A stretch of 60,466 bases of DNA from contig NZNV01000036.1 of the NCBI GenBank assembly GCA_002695025.1, forward strand, positions 22,606-83,071. The letters are read 5' to 3'. The position numbers and the translations under genes were made by a program. Below are positions 26,055 to 35,872 of this stretch, piece after piece (position 1 is the first letter of the stretch; each line of letters starts with the position of its first letter). Source of the stretch: Owenweeksia sp. (lineage in GTDB: Bacteria; Bacteroidota; Bacteroidia; Flavobacteriales; Schleiferiaceae). The notes under the pieces were generated by a model, which did not search any database, had not been told where the DNA came from, and saw only the letters and a program-made list of their open reading frames with translations.

Positions 26055-26665
26055 TAGTCCTTATTTTGAGCGTATAATACCGGGTTCAGTTCCGGGTCAT
26101 TATACATTTTCATCTGGCGGTATACCTTCATAATGCGGTTGCCGCTCTGCAGGTCTTCCAGCAGCTGATCAATGGCTATAGAGAGATCGGTTTGCTGGGT
26201 ACGCAATACGTTATATTTAAATTCATTCTTTTGCTGAAGTTCTTTACTGATATCCGAGCGTTCAGCTTCTATCCTCATGTGGTAGATCTTCAGTGACAGT
26301 ATGGACAGGCGGTCAATGGCCCAGGCCGGGCTCTCGGTATTTACCCGGGCCTCAGGCGAAGCCTGTATGTCATGGAATTGCTCCAGGTAATGATCATCGA
26401 TCTTTTCCACCAGGTCCGTGCGGTCCTGGTTACTCGCATCTATCCTACGTTTGATCTTCAGGGCAGTTTCGCTGTCAATTTCCGGGTTACGGATAATATC
26501 TTCCAAATGCCATTGCACGGTATCTATCCAGTTCTTGCGGTAAAGAAGATACTCAAAAGAATCTTTGGGATAAGGGTTGTGCATGGACGCATCCACATCA
26601 TCCGTTTGGTGGTAATCATCAATACTCCGCTCAAAAACGGTAAACATACTGTCTGCAGTCATCAT
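26054..26665 (-). CDS. DUF4254-family protein
   Basis: 203 residues, mostly helical and charged: SFEYLLYRKNWIDTVQWHLE, then ALKIKRRIDASNQDRTDLVE and LSILSLKIYHMRIEAERSDI. This matches DUF4254, a Bacteroidota family of unknown function usually beside a GT9 gene, exactly as here (one-base overlap). An envelope-polysaccharide role is guilt by association. It follows the aminotransferase gene after a two-base gap. Confidence 0.87.
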   Translation of the reverse strand: MMTADSMFTVFERSIDDYHQTDDVDASMHNPYPKDSFEYLLYRKNWIDTVQWHLEDIIRNPEIDSETALKIKRRIDASNQDRTDLVEKIDDHYLEQFHDIQASPEARVNTESPAWAIDRLSILSLKIYHMRIEAERSDISKELQQKNEFKYNVLRTQQTDLSIAIDQLLEDLQSGNRIMKVYRQMKMYNDPELNPVLYAQNKD

Positions 26666-26667
26666 TA

Positions 26668-27864
26668 TTATCCGTTGAGTTTAGCCACTGCTTCTTTGAT
26701 CCTCCGCAGTGCCTCACGTAACTGTTCTTCAGAAGCCGCGTAGGAGATCCGCAGGCAATTGGGGCTACCAAAAGCTTCACCCGGTACCAGGCCCACACGC
26801 CCCTCTTCCAGCAGGAACAGGCACAGATCATTGCTGTTTTCAATGGTCTGGCCGTTGTGCGATTTTCCGAAAAGCTCACTTACATTCGGGAAAATATAAA
26901 AGGCACCTTTGGGAAGATTGGTCTTAAAGCCAGGAATTTCATTGAGCCATCCCAGAACCATGTCGCGCCTCTTTTTAAAAGCATCGCGCATGTATTGTAC
27001 CTCCCTGGGATCGGCATTTACAGCTGCCAAAGTTGCTCTTTGTGTAATACTGCTGGCGGCAGAAGTAAACTGTCCCTGCATTTTATCGCAGGCTTTGGCC
27101 AGCCAGAGCGGAGCCCCAATGTAACCGCAACGCCACCCGGTCATGGCAAAACCTTTGGAAACGCCATTTACGGTTACTACGCGGTCATAGATATCTCCGA
27201 ATGAGGCCAGTGAAGCGTGGGTAGTGTCAAAGTTTATGAGTTCATAGATCTCGTCCGAGATCGTCACTATATTTTCATGTTTCTTAAGTACCTCGGCCAG
27301 TTCACCTAGTTCCTCCTGGGAGTAAACGCTTCCGGAAGGGTTACAGGGTGTACTGAAGATCAACATCTTTGTTTTGGGAGTAATGGCATCCTGCAGTTGC
27401 TTTCCGCTGATCTTGAAATCCGAATCAATGGAAGAGGGAATTTCCACCGGTATACCACCGGCCAGTTTTACGATCTCGTAATACGAAACCCAATAAGGAG
27501 CGGGCAACAGTACTTCATCACCAGGGTTTACTACACACAGCACCACATTGGCAATACTCTGCTTGGCACCGGTGCTCACCACGATCTGGTCCGGGCTGTA
27601 ATCCAGGTTGTTATCCCTTTTGAACTTACGGCTGATGGCCTCTCTCAGGTCTTTATAGCCTGCAATGGGAGGGTAGTAGGTATAGTTCTCATCAATACCT
27701 TTTTTGGCCGCTTCCTTGATAAAATCAGGCGTGTTAAAATCCGGTTCACCCAGTGAAAGGCTGATCACGTCCACACCGCTTTCTTTCATTTCGCGGCTTT
27801 TACGGTTCATGGCAATGGTCTGGGATTCAGAGAGGTTTTGAATGCGATCGGAGAGCAGGTTCAT
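26668..27864 (-). CDS. Class I/II pyridoxal-phosphate aminotransferase (aspartate aminotransferase type)
   Basis: 398 residues from ATG 27864 (MNLLSDRIQNLSESQTIAMN). The open frame continues to a TTG at 27903, but a TAGTTTTG -7 element lies in that extension (27893-27886). PLP contacts: Tyr in APYWVSYYEIVKL, Asn in STPCNPSGSVY, Asp/Tyr in TISDEIYELINF, and the Schiff-base Lys in VNGVSKGFAMTGWR. Arg in SPNCLRISYAAS binds the alpha-carboxylate. Full length for the AspC/PatA subfamily; exact amino donor is not decidable. First gene of the operon with DUF4254 and GT9. Confidence 0.93.
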   Translation of the reverse strand: MNLLSDRIQNLSESQTIAMNRKSREMKESGVDVISLSLGEPDFNTPDFIKEAAKKGIDENYTYYPPIAGYKDLREAISRKFKRDNNLDYSPDQIVVSTGAKQSIANVVLCVVNPGDEVLLPAPYWVSYYEIVKLAGGIPVEIPSSIDSDFKISGKQLQDAITPKTKMLIFSTPCNPSGSVYSQEELGELAEVLKKHENIVTISDEIYELINFDTTHASLASFGDIYDRVVTVNGVSKGFAMTGWRCGYIGAPLWLAKACDKMQGQFTSAASSITQRATLAAVNADPREVQYMRDAFKKRRDMVLGWLNEIPGFKTNLPKGAFYIFPNVSELFGKSHNGQTIENSNDLCLFLLEEGRVGLVPGEAFGSPNCLRISYAASEEQLREALRRIKEAVAKLNG

Positions 27865-27885
27865 CCTGGTTTTTTGATTAAGAGG

Positions 27886-27893
27886 CAAAACTA
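27886..27893 (-). promoter_or_regulatory. -7 promoter element (TAGTTTTG) of the aminotransferase operon
   Basis: Exact TAnnTTTG match 21 bases before ATG 27864; it helps reject the longer frame. Confidence 0.45.
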
Positions 27894-27964
27894 CAAATTT
27901 CAAATGTTCGCCCTTTTTGATTTTTACGATATTTGGGGCCTCTGTTACTTAAGGGACGAAAACA

Positions 27965-28486
27965 ATGGATGTAATTTTAGATATACTTAAATACGCTCTT
28001 CCTTCGGTCTTTTTACTGCTACTGTGCTACATGATGCTTAGTAACTTTATGGAGAATGAGGAAAAGAGGCGTTCGTACTTCCTCAAAAAAGAAACCCAAA
28101 AAAGCGCCTTACCCATACGTTTACAGGCGTATGAAAGGCTATCACTTTTCCTGGAGCGCATTACCCCGGACCGGCTTTTGTTGCGTCTTTCCTCCAAAGG
28201 TATGAACGTCCAGCAATACCGCTCCTTATTGGTCAATGCCATTCGCCAGGAGTTTGAGCATAACCTGTCACAGCAAATCTACCTGAGTGATGAAGCCTGG
28301 AAACTGGTGGTTACGGCTAAATCGGCCACTGTAGGTATTATTAATAATGTGGCGGAGGAGTTGGATCCCAAACTGGAGGGAATAGAGCTCAGTAAAGCCA
28401 TCCTCAACAAGGTGATGGAAATGGAAAGTTTCCCCACCAAAAAAGCACTGGGCTTCCTGAAACGCGAAGTAAAGCGGGATTTTTAG
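27965..28486 (+). CDS. Membrane-anchored cytoplasmic protein, unknown function
   Basis: 173 residues. One N-terminal transmembrane helix (ILKYALPSVFLLLLCYMMLS, residues about 6-26) with a short periplasmic start, then a charged helical cytoplasmic part of about 145 residues (LPIRLQAYERLSLFLERITP, VQQYRSLLVNAIRQEFEHNL, SQQIYLSDEAWKLVVTAKSA). I do not recognise a named family, but the sequence looks conserved rather than spurious: it is full of structured helices and lies divergent to the aminotransferase gene. The M48 gene follows after 62 bases with its own -7 element. Confidence 0.7.
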   Translation: MDVILDILKYALPSVFLLLLCYMMLSNFMENEEKRRSYFLKKETQKSALPIRLQAYERLSLFLERITPDRLLLRLSSKGMNVQQYRSLLVNAIRQEFEHNLSQQIYLSDEAWKLVVTAKSATVGIINNVAEELDPKLEGIELSKAILNKVMEMESFPTKKALGFLKREVKRDF

Positions 28487-28513
28487 GACTAGAGGTGTAA
28501 GAACATTTTGTCA

Positions 28514-28521
28514 TATTTTTG
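28514..28521 (+). promoter_or_regulatory. -7 promoter element (TATTTTTG) of the M48 peptidase gene
   Basis: Exact TAnnTTTG match 27 bases before ATG 28549; no clear -33 element. Confidence 0.4.
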
Positions 28522-28548
28522 ATATATTGCCACCCTGTTTATTTTTTC

Positions 28549-30657
28549 ATGAATTGCCTTAACCTATCACTTTTCCAACCTTTTTGGTATGGATTTTTTC
28601 TTTGTCTGCTACAACTGAACATCAGTGCTCAGCAGTACAATTATCTAGACGCAGAAAACTTTAACGGCATTGCCTCTTCAGGTACCATTCCTAAAGATTT
28701 TACCCTTACGTGGGCTTCACGTCTTGAGTCTAATCCAAATGTTTCATCCGGGGAAGAGCTTGAAGAATTCTGGAGCAGCCAGTATTATCTTATAGATGAT
28801 ATTCTGCAGAGCGGGAGGATTGTATTCAACCACCCCGCAACAGATTATCTTAATGCCATAAAGAATGAACTGCTAAAGGATGATCCGGTCCTTAGAGACC
28901 AGATCAGGGTTTACGTAAATAAGAATCCTTTTGCAAACGCCTTTGCAATGGGAGATGGTATTATAATTTTCAATACGGGCATATTGGCCTATGCCAATAC
29001 CGAGGCAGAGCTAGCCTTTGTAATGGCTCATGAGATCCAACATTATAAACGAAAACATATTCTTCAAAGTTTCAGACAAAGGGAAGCTTTATTGCGGGAG
29101 AAGGTCAGGGAATACCGCAGGCTGCATCCATTGGAAAAGATGGCACTTCTAACCATGCAAAGTCAGGAACATGAGTTTGATGCGGATGAGCAAGGATTGG
29201 AACTATTACTTCAATCTTCATACAATCCCAACGCGGCTTTTGGTATAATGACCATTTTGCATGAAAGCTATATACCCTATGGCCGTAAAACAGTGGAGCA
29301 TGATTTTCTTTTGACGGCAGGTACAGGTTTACCGCACATTTTTTTCAGAGAGGAGGTTAAACCCATAAGCCGCGAGGAGGACTATTTTGATGAAACGCAT
29401 GCTCACCCCAATATTTACAAGCGTAGATTTGCTATTGATGAAACTTTAAGGGGAAAGCAAGGAGGTACAGAGGATTTTGTGCAACCTAAGGCGCAGTTTA
29501 CGGCCTTACGCAACCTGATGCGATTTGAGCGCGTGCGGGAATTGGTGTTGTACGGTTATTATGGTGATGCCCTGTACGACATTTACTGTTTGCGGGAAGA
29601 TTTTCCTGAGAGCCGATTTTTGGATATTTCCGAGGCCAAGGCTTTGTATGGAATGGCTGTATTTAAAGCCAATCGGGCTTATGATGAAGTTGCCAGGAGT
29701 ACCAGTCGTCAGGAAGGGCCTGTACAACAAGTACATCATATTATGAAGCAATTTAGCAAGCAGCAACTTACCACCTATGCGCTCCAGTTTATTCGTGAAG
29801 TTTCCCGTAAATATCCTGAAGAAAAATACCTGGATATTTACGCTTCCGAATTAGTGAAATTTATGCTGCTCAATTGTGAAATCTCCTTCAAGGATTTTGA
29901 ACAGGATGTTGCCGCCCAAATCCCTTCTTTTGAAGGAAAGCAGGAAGATTACCGTAATGAACGTGAATATTTCCGGGCTCAACAAAAGCACTACCGTGAC
30001 TTTTATCGCTATTTGCTCAGAAAGGATATCCAGGATGGATGGCTTCAAGAGAGTTTTTCTAAGAACCAATGGCTAAGGGATAGCCTGGATCAGCATCGCA
30101 ATATGAATGCCGATGATAAGAATGATAAAATGGAAGCGCTGGAGGAAGCCTGGGAAGAGGGTCAAAACCTCCATGTGAGAGAGATTATTATGCTTGAGCC
30201 TACGTTGGTACTGAATAAATCGGATGAGGATAATAAAGACCGAATAAAGAATTTTGAGAAAGAAATGGAGTTTAAAAAACAACTACCATCTCTTCTAAAA
30301 GAAAGTGGGATAGAGGGAAGTTTGTTTTTTTCCTACGAAATTGATCCCAATGATACAGAGCGTTATAACGATTTTTCCCGGCTTAAGGAATGGATAAGTG
30401 AAGCCCGTTTCTTTTCAGGCCATGACCTTATACCAACCAGTGTGGACATTACGCATAAACTGAAGTCCTTTAATGAGTCCCGCTATGTATGTGAAGTTCG
30501 CGGTCTTGTACAGGAAGGTGCGGACACGTACTTTTTTATGGTTTACGACCTTAAAAAAGGCAAAGTAGTTTTTTATAGGAGAGATAAACAAGGTTTCCGC
30601 CTATCTCTGAACGATCTTTTGAGTGAAACTGCTAAGGATCTCGAAAAAATCTATTAA
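28549..30657 (+). CDS. Exported M48-family metallopeptidase
   Basis: 702 residues from ATG 28549; the open frame runs back to a TTG at 28519, but 28549 gives a proper signal peptide (NLSLFQPFWYGFFLCLLQLN, cut near SAQQ). The M48 core is at about residues 120-240: zinc motif HEIQH in FVMAHEIQHYKRKH and the third ligand Glu in EHEFDADEQGLEL. A long C-terminal part (about 460 residues) carries no domain I can name and may be a substrate or protein-interaction region. Probably periplasmic, degrading or maturing envelope proteins. The next gene starts 27 bases downstream, so they are likely one operon. Confidence 0.85.
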   Translation: MNCLNLSLFQPFWYGFFLCLLQLNISAQQYNYLDAENFNGIASSGTIPKDFTLTWASRLESNPNVSSGEELEEFWSSQYYLIDDILQSGRIVFNHPATDYLNAIKNELLKDDPVLRDQIRVYVNKNPFANAFAMGDGIIIFNTGILAYANTEAELAFVMAHEIQHYKRKHILQSFRQREALLREKVREYRRLHPLEKMALLTMQSQEHEFDADEQGLELLLQSSYNPNAAFGIMTILHESYIPYGRKTVEHDFLLTAGTGLPHIFFREEVKPISREEDYFDETHAHPNIYKRRFAIDETLRGKQGGTEDFVQPKAQFTALRNLMRFERVRELVLYGYYGDALYDIYCLREDFPESRFLDISEAKALYGMAVFKANRAYDEVARSTSRQEGPVQQVHHIMKQFSKQQLTTYALQFIREVSRKYPEEKYLDIYASELVKFMLLNCEISFKDFEQDVAAQIPSFEGKQEDYRNEREYFRAQQKHYRDFYRYLLRKDIQDGWLQESFSKNQWLRDSLDQHRNMNADDKNDKMEALEEAWEEGQNLHVREIIMLEPTLVLNKSDEDNKDRIKNFEKEMEFKKQLPSLLKESGIEGSLFFSYEIDPNDTERYNDFSRLKEWISEARFFSGHDLIPTSVDITHKLKSFNESRYVCEVRGLVQEGADTYFFMVYDLKKGKVVFYRRDKQGFRLSLNDLLSETAKDLEKIY

Positions 30658-30684
30658 TACCATTTCATTTTAAATCAATATTTT

Positions 30685-32310
30685 ATGAATCGTTTACTTC
30701 AACTATTGCTGATTTTGGCTATGGCCCTTCCGGGATTGGCGCAAAAACCAAAATGGGGTCGTCCAATACAGGCTGAAAAGAAATCATATACACCTACCAT
30801 TGTTGGTGATGATGACAAATCCATCTATACCGTAGAGGTGCCAAACTCCAAAGAAATTATGTTTGAGCGCTTTGATAAGAAAAAGCTGGGGCGTGATTAC
30901 ACCAAAACTGTTGAAATACCCCGTTTAGGGAGGAAAAAATACGACCTGGAGCGTATTTCATTCATCGGAGGTAAATTCCTGGTTTTTGCTTCTGTATACA
31001 ATTCCGGATCTCACGAATATGAGTTGAGAGCATTTACCTATGATGGTAAAAATGCCCGGTCGGCTGGTGACTTTGAAATATTTAATAATAAGGTTGAAAA
31101 GAAACGGAGAAAGGGAGATTTTGAAGTATTTACTTCCAATAACAAAGAGAGGTTCCTGATTTATTATACCACTTATTATAAGGAGAAAGACCAGACTATA
31201 GAGGTGGTTAAGTTGTACAATCAAAACGTGGAACTTGTCACCGAAAAGGAGTACATATATGATGGAGAACATGAAGGTTCCATTGGTAACATATTACTGG
31301 ACGATGAAGGTTCTGTATATTACTTGCAGGGAGAGGATGTGGTAATCCTGGATGCTAATCAAGGTTACGAAGAATGGAGAGAAAGTATCGTTCTGGAAGA
31401 ACAAGGCCTTAACGGAGGCATAAGCCGCATCTATTTGGCAATTAATGGGGAGGGTGACCTGATGGTGATTGGTGACTACCTTACTACTGACCTTAGCAAG
31501 ACGGATGAAAATAAATCTCGGAGGGAAAGAAAGAAAAATGACACTCAAATAGAAGGTGTGTTCTTTATGAAGATTAACGGATTCACAAAGGAGACGGAAG
31601 TGGCCAAACTGAGTAAGTTCGACAAGGAGTTCCTGGATCAGTTCCGTAGTGAAAAAGACGTTCGAAAAGGGCGTGATGCTGAAATGAACAATACCTTTGA
31701 CAGTTTTGAATTTTTCTTTAAGGAAGACGGGGGACTGGTATTTGTTATGGAAGACAGGATGATTATCAGAAGGTACAGTAACGGTAGACTGGTGGGAGAA
31801 TCCTATTTGTATAATGATTTGGTAAGCTATAATTTTTCACCTGAAGGTGATCTGGTTTGGGCCACCCGTATTCCCAAAAAACAGACATATTATTGGAATA
31901 GCATGTTATTAGGCTTTATGAGCACATCGGTAGGGATGACCTGGTTTGCGGAGCCTTATTATGCTAAGGGACACTTTTCATACCTGGCCGGTTTATCAGA
32001 TGACAAGTTTTACATTATTTATAATGACCATGAAAAAAATGCCCGTGAGCAAAGTGAGAATTCGAAGCAGCGTGAGATCGCTAAGGTTAGGTATTCAGTA
32101 CCTGTGATGTATACCATTGATCTGGAAACAGGCGTTAAGAAAAAGAGTCTTGAATTAGGCTTTAACAGCGGTAAGCTACACCTTAAACCCATTGTAAATT
32201 TTCAAAGGTCTCAGGAATATCCACTATATGTTTTTTGCATGAACCGGAAGACCTTCAGTTTTGGCAGGGTGGATTTTAACAACCTTACCCGTAAAAGCGC
32301 AAAGAGGTAA
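30685..32310 (+). CDS. Secreted protein of unknown function, probably beta-propeller-like
   Basis: 541 residues with a signal peptide (LLQLLLILAMALPGLAQ). The body alternates short beta segments and charged turns, for example FLVFASVYNSGSHEYELRAF, EGSVYYLQGEDVVILDANQG and GGLVFVMEDRMIIRRYSNG, as in propeller or other repeat-beta folds. There is a very basic stretch near residues 275-285 (KSRRERKKND). No sorting domain or lipobox is visible, so a periplasmic location is likely. Co-transcription with the M48 gene (27 bases upstream) suggests a shared envelope task. Family not recognised. Confidence 0.65.
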   Translation: MNRLLQLLLILAMALPGLAQKPKWGRPIQAEKKSYTPTIVGDDDKSIYTVEVPNSKEIMFERFDKKKLGRDYTKTVEIPRLGRKKYDLERISFIGGKFLVFASVYNSGSHEYELRAFTYDGKNARSAGDFEIFNNKVEKKRRKGDFEVFTSNNKERFLIYYTTYYKEKDQTIEVVKLYNQNVELVTEKEYIYDGEHEGSIGNILLDDEGSVYYLQGEDVVILDANQGYEEWRESIVLEEQGLNGGISRIYLAINGEGDLMVIGDYLTTDLSKTDENKSRRERKKNDTQIEGVFFMKINGFTKETEVAKLSKFDKEFLDQFRSEKDVRKGRDAEMNNTFDSFEFFFKEDGGLVFVMEDRMIIRRYSNGRLVGESYLYNDLVSYNFSPEGDLVWATRIPKKQTYYWNSMLLGFMSTSVGMTWFAEPYYAKGHFSYLAGLSDDKFYIIYNDHEKNAREQSENSKQREIAKVRYSVPVMYTIDLETGVKKKSLELGFNSGKLHLKPIVNFQRSQEYPLYVFCMNRKTFSFGRVDFNNLTRKSAKR

Positions 32311-32339
32311 GTATAAAATAACAGTAACTGAACTTTGAG

Positions 32340-32380
32340 TATGGCCTGTTGATCTAGGAGTCAGCAGGCCATATTTTTTT
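32340..32380 (+). terminator. Terminator after the secreted protein gene, overlapping the meaB 3' end
   Basis: TATGGCCTGTTGA (32340-32352) pairs with TCAGCAGGCCATA (32361-32373) including a G-U pair, then a T-run to 32380. It covers the last codons of convergent meaB. Confidence 0.75.
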
Positions 32381-33382
32381 CAGGAAGCGTTGTACGGCCA
32401 GGTGAGGTTCCAGTTGGTGGGTTTTTACCATTTCCTCCAATTCTTCCAAGCTTTTTTTAAGGTTTTCATCCCGATCAATGTACTCAAGTAATTGCACGAT
32501 AAGACTATCTCTAAACCATTGAAGGGCTTGTTCTTTGCGATTATTTTCAAAATACCCTTTGGTTTTTTGTTGCCTTTCAAATTCCAGCATCACTTCCCAG
32601 GCTTCGTCTATCCCTTTTTTTTCGAGTGCTGAAATACTATTGACCCTTGGTATCCATTCATTGTTATTAGGGGGGAAAAGGTGTAAAGCGCGTTTATATT
32701 CGCCTATGGCCCGTTTTACAGCTTGCTGGTTTTCCCCGTCAGCTTTGTTGATCAGCAGGAGGTCGGCCATTTCCATAATACCGCGTTTAATGCCTTGTAG
32801 TTCATCTCCGGCTCCGGCCAGCATAAGCAGTACAAAGAAGTCCACCATGGATTTTACCGTGGTTTCGGATTGTCCTACGCCTACTGTTTCTACCAGCACT
32901 ACATCATAGCCGGCTGCCTCGCACAGCAGTATGGATTCACGTGTTTTTCGGGCCACCCCACCTAATGATCCGGCACTGGGAGAAGGACGAATAAAAGCGC
33001 TTTCATTTTGTGAAAGTTCCTGCATGCGGGTCTTATCGCCTAAAATGCTGCCCCGGCTTTTGGTACTACTGGGATCTACAGCTAAAACCGCCACCTTATG
33101 ACCCTTGGAAATAAGGTGCTCGCCAAAAGCTTCTATAAAAGTGCTTTTGCCTACTCCCGGTACTCCTGTAATCCCGATACGCAAAGATTTAGCTGAATAC
33201 GGAAGTGCTTGGTGGATGAGCTCCTCCGCTATAAGGCGATGTTCTTCCTTTTTACTTTCTACCAGCGTAAGACAACGACTTAAGGTTGCCCGATCCCCTT
33301 GTATAAGTTTATGGAGTAATTGAGAGGGGTCCGGTAATTGTTGCCGGTTGAAATGAGTGAAGCGGGGGTTTATGGGGTCCAA
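32354..33382 (-). CDS. meaB: Methylmalonyl-CoA mutase-associated G3E GTPase MeaB (ArgK)
   Basis: 342 residues. P-loop GITGVPGVGKSTFIEAFG (Walker A), VAVLAVDPSSTKSRGSILGD, Walker B VVLVETVGVGQSE and the NKxD guanine motif in LLINKADGEN. MeaB protects and reloads methylmalonyl-CoA mutase with adenosylcobalamin. Last gene of mutA-mutB-ybaB-meaB; the link with mutase is direct. Standard length. Confidence 0.96.
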   Translation of the reverse strand: MDPINPRFTHFNRQQLPDPSQLLHKLIQGDRATLSRCLTLVESKKEEHRLIAEELIHQALPYSAKSLRIGITGVPGVGKSTFIEAFGEHLISKGHKVAVLAVDPSSTKSRGSILGDKTRMQELSQNESAFIRPSPSAGSLGGVARKTRESILLCEAAGYDVVLVETVGVGQSETTVKSMVDFFVLLMLAGAGDELQGIKRGIMEMADLLLINKADGENQQAVKRAIGEYKRALHLFPPNNNEWIPRVNSISALEKKGIDEAWEVMLEFERQQKTKGYFENNRKEQALQWFRDSLIVQLLEYIDRDENLKKSLEELEEMVKTHQLEPHLAVQRFLKKIWPADS

Positions 33383-33415
33383 ACGATCTCTTTTACGGTA
33401 AAGGTAGGCATCCGT

Positions 33416-33733
33416 TTATTTCCCGAACAGCTGATCCATGCCGGGCATGTTCATCATGCCACTGGCTGCTCCCTGCATTTCGCTTTCGTTTACTGCGGTA
33501 GCCTTTTCAATGGCCTTGTTCAGGGTTAGTACAAGATTGTCGCTGAGCTCTTCCGCGTCCTCCAATAAACTGTCATCAATATGGATATCCTTTATCTGAC
33601 GGTCTGCGGTAATGGTAATCTTTACTTTGCCGTTGGACGATTCCTCCACCATAGAAATGGTTTTTAGCCGTTCTTTGGTTTCTTCCATTTTGCGTTGGGC
33701 TTCCTGTAGTTTGCCCATCATGTCTCCGAACAT
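33416..33733 (-). CDS. YbaB/EbfC-family nucleoid-associated protein
   Basis: 105 residues: [20 protein letters not shown], then [20 protein letters not shown] and the C-terminal helix [19 protein letters not shown]. It matches the tweezer-like YbaB/EbfC DNA-binding fold. It lies between mutB (6-base gap) and meaB (33-base gap), an unexpected place for a family whose usual neighbours are dnaX and recR; no functional link to the mutase is known. Confidence 0.92.
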   Translation of the reverse strand: MFGDMMGKLQEAQRKMEETKERLKTISMVEESSNGKVKITITADRQIKDIHIDDSLLEDAEELSDNLVLTLNKAIEKATAVNESEMQGAASGMMNMPGMDQLFGK

Positions 33734-33739
33734 ATTGTG

Positions 33740-35869
33740 TTATTTTGATTTTATCATTACCTCTAATATTTTACTGGCCGCTTCGGCTATCACGGTACCT
33801 GGTCCGAAAACGCCTACCACTCCGGCATCAAACAAATACTGATAATCATTTTTGGGGATCACACCACCGGCAATAACCAGTATATCTTCACGGCCTTGTT
33901 TCTTCAATTCTTGCATGACCTGGGGTACCAGGGTTTTGTGACCAGCGGCCAGGGAGGAAACTCCCAGTATGTGAACATCATTTTCGATGGCCTGCCGTGC
34001 TGCTTCGGCCGGTGTCTGGAACAAGGGGCCGATGTCTACATCAAACCCAAGGTCAGCAAAGGAAGTGGCTACTACTTTGGCACCACGGTCGTGGCCATCC
34101 TGTCCCATCTTGGCGATCATAATGCGTGGCCTGCGGCCTTCCTGCTCTTCAAACTGATCGGCTAAGCGCTGGGCCTTTTCAAATTTTTCGTCCTTTTTCA
34201 TTTCGTTGGAATAAACACCGGAAATAGAGCGAATAGTAGCGGTATAGCGCCCAAAGGCCTTTTCCATGGCCAGGCTGATCTCTCCTAAAGTAGCCCTTGC
34301 TCTTGCGGCATTTACGGCCAGTTCCAGTAGGTTCCCGCTTCCGCTTCGGGCGGCTTCTTCCAGTGCCTGTAGGGTAGATTGTACTTCCGCTGAGTTACGG
34401 GAGGCCTTAATGCTTTCTAATCGTTCGATCTGCTTCCTTCGTACCTCGGCATTATCCACCTCCAGTAATTCAATAGGCTCATCTTTTTCATTGCGGTATA
34501 CGTTTACCCCGATGATCCATTCCTTACCGGAATCAATTCGAGCCTGTTTTTTGGCTGCGGCTTCTTCAATACGCATTTTGGGAAGACCTGTTTCAATGGC
34601 TTTGGCCATACCACCCAGTTCTTCAACCTCCTCTATTAAAGCCCAGGACTTTTGAACGATCTGATCCGTGAGGTACTCTACATAATAAGATCCTCCCCAG
34701 GGGTCCACGGTTCGGGTTAAGCCCAGTTCTTCCTGAAGGATGAGCTGTGTATTACGGGCTATACGAGCCGAGAAATCGGTGGGCAGGGCAATAGCCTCAT
34801 CCAGTGAATTGGTGTGCAGGGATTGGGTGCCTCCGAATACTGCCCCCATAGCTTCAACCGTGGTACGTGCCACATTATTGAAGGGATCCTGCTCGGTAAG
34901 GCTGTATCCACTGGTTTGCGAATGGGTACGCAAGGCCATGGATTTTGGATTTTTTGCACCAAGATCCTTAACGATCTTAGCCCAAAGCATACGCGCGGCC
35001 CGCATCTTGGCAATTTCCATAAAGTGGTTCATGCCAATTCCCCAAAAGAAGGACAGGCGGGGAGCAAAATCGTCAATATCCAGTCCCGCTTCCATTCCGG
35101 CACGGAGATATTCCATTCCATCGGCCAGGGTGTAGGCCAGTTCAATATCGGCCGTAGCTCCGGCCTCATGCATGTGGTACCCGGATATGGAGATGCTGTT
35201 AAAGCGCGGCATGTTGTTTTTGGTGTACTCAAAGATATCCGAGACAATCCGCATGGATGGCTGGGGCGGGTAGATGTAGGTGTTCCGCACCATGAACTCT
35301 TTGAGGATATCGTTTTGGATGGTGCCGGAAAGTTGCTCGGGAGTAACCCCTTGCTCTTCGGCTGCTACAATGTAAAAGGCCATGATGGGGATTACGGCTC
35401 CGTTCATGGTCATGGAAACCGACATCTCGTTCAGCGGGATCTGATCGAAAAGGATCTTCATATCCTCTACCGAATCGATAGCCACACCTGCTTTTCCTAC
35501 ATCTCCAACTACCCGCTCGTGGTCGGAATCGTACCCACGATGGGTGGCAAGGTCAAAAGCTACGGACAGGCCTTTTTGGCCGGCTGCCAGGTTCCTGCGG
35601 TAAAAAGCGTTGGACTCTTCAGCCGTTGAAAAACCGGCATACTGACGAATGGTCCAGGGACGGCTTACGTACATGGTAGAGTAGGGCCCCCTCAGGTAAG
35701 GAGGCAAGCCTGCCACATAATGGGTGTGCTCTAACTTCTGAAAATCAGCTTTGGTGAACGCTGAAGGTACGTCAATGCCCTCTGGAGTAGTCCATACATC
35801 ACCATGGCTAGCAGGCTTCCCGTCAGCCGGACTTTTATAATTGGTGGATTGAAAATCGTGTCTTTTCAT
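33740..35869 (-). CDS. scpA: Methylmalonyl-CoA mutase large (alpha) subunit
   Basis: 709 residues. TIM-barrel substrate domain, with [20 protein letters not shown], then [11 protein letters not shown] and [20 protein letters not shown]. The C-terminal cobalamin domain (about 575-705) carries the base-off His in [13 protein letters not shown], followed by [14 protein letters not shown] and [15 protein letters not shown]. It isomerises (R)-methylmalonyl-CoA to succinyl-CoA. The domain carries the full DxHxxG motif, so it is the catalytic subunit. It forms a heterodimer with the product of mutA (3-base gap upstream). Confidence 0.97.
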   Translation of the reverse strand: MKRHDFQSTNYKSPADGKPASHGDVWTTPEGIDVPSAFTKADFQKLEHTHYVAGLPPYLRGPYSTMYVSRPWTIRQYAGFSTAEESNAFYRRNLAAGQKGLSVAFDLATHRGYDSDHERVVGDVGKAGVAIDSVEDMKILFDQIPLNEMSVSMTMNGAVIPIMAFYIVAAEEQGVTPEQLSGTIQNDILKEFMVRNTYIYPPQPSMRIVSDIFEYTKNNMPRFNSISISGYHMHEAGATADIELAYTLADGMEYLRAGMEAGLDIDDFAPRLSFFWGIGMNHFMEIAKMRAARMLWAKIVKDLGAKNPKSMALRTHSQTSGYSLTEQDPFNNVARTTVEAMGAVFGGTQSLHTNSLDEAIALPTDFSARIARNTQLILQEELGLTRTVDPWGGSYYVEYLTDQIVQKSWALIEEVEELGGMAKAIETGLPKMRIEEAAAKKQARIDSGKEWIIGVNVYRNEKDEPIELLEVDNAEVRRKQIERLESIKASRNSAEVQSTLQALEEAARSGSGNLLELAVNAARARATLGEISLAMEKAFGRYTATIRSISGVYSNEMKKDEKFEKAQRLADQFEEQEGRRPRIMIAKMGQDGHDRGAKVVATSFADLGFDVDIGPLFQTPAEAARQAIENDVHILGVSSLAAGHKTLVPQVMQELKKQGREDILVIAGGVIPKNDYQYLFDAGVVGVFGPGTVIAEAASKILEVMIKSK

Positions 35870-35872
35870 GGC

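Noticed and set aside
34814-35629. A 271-codon open frame opposite scpA/mutB
   Set aside because: It lies entirely inside the well-conserved mutase gene and its translation is low-complexity; a shadow frame.
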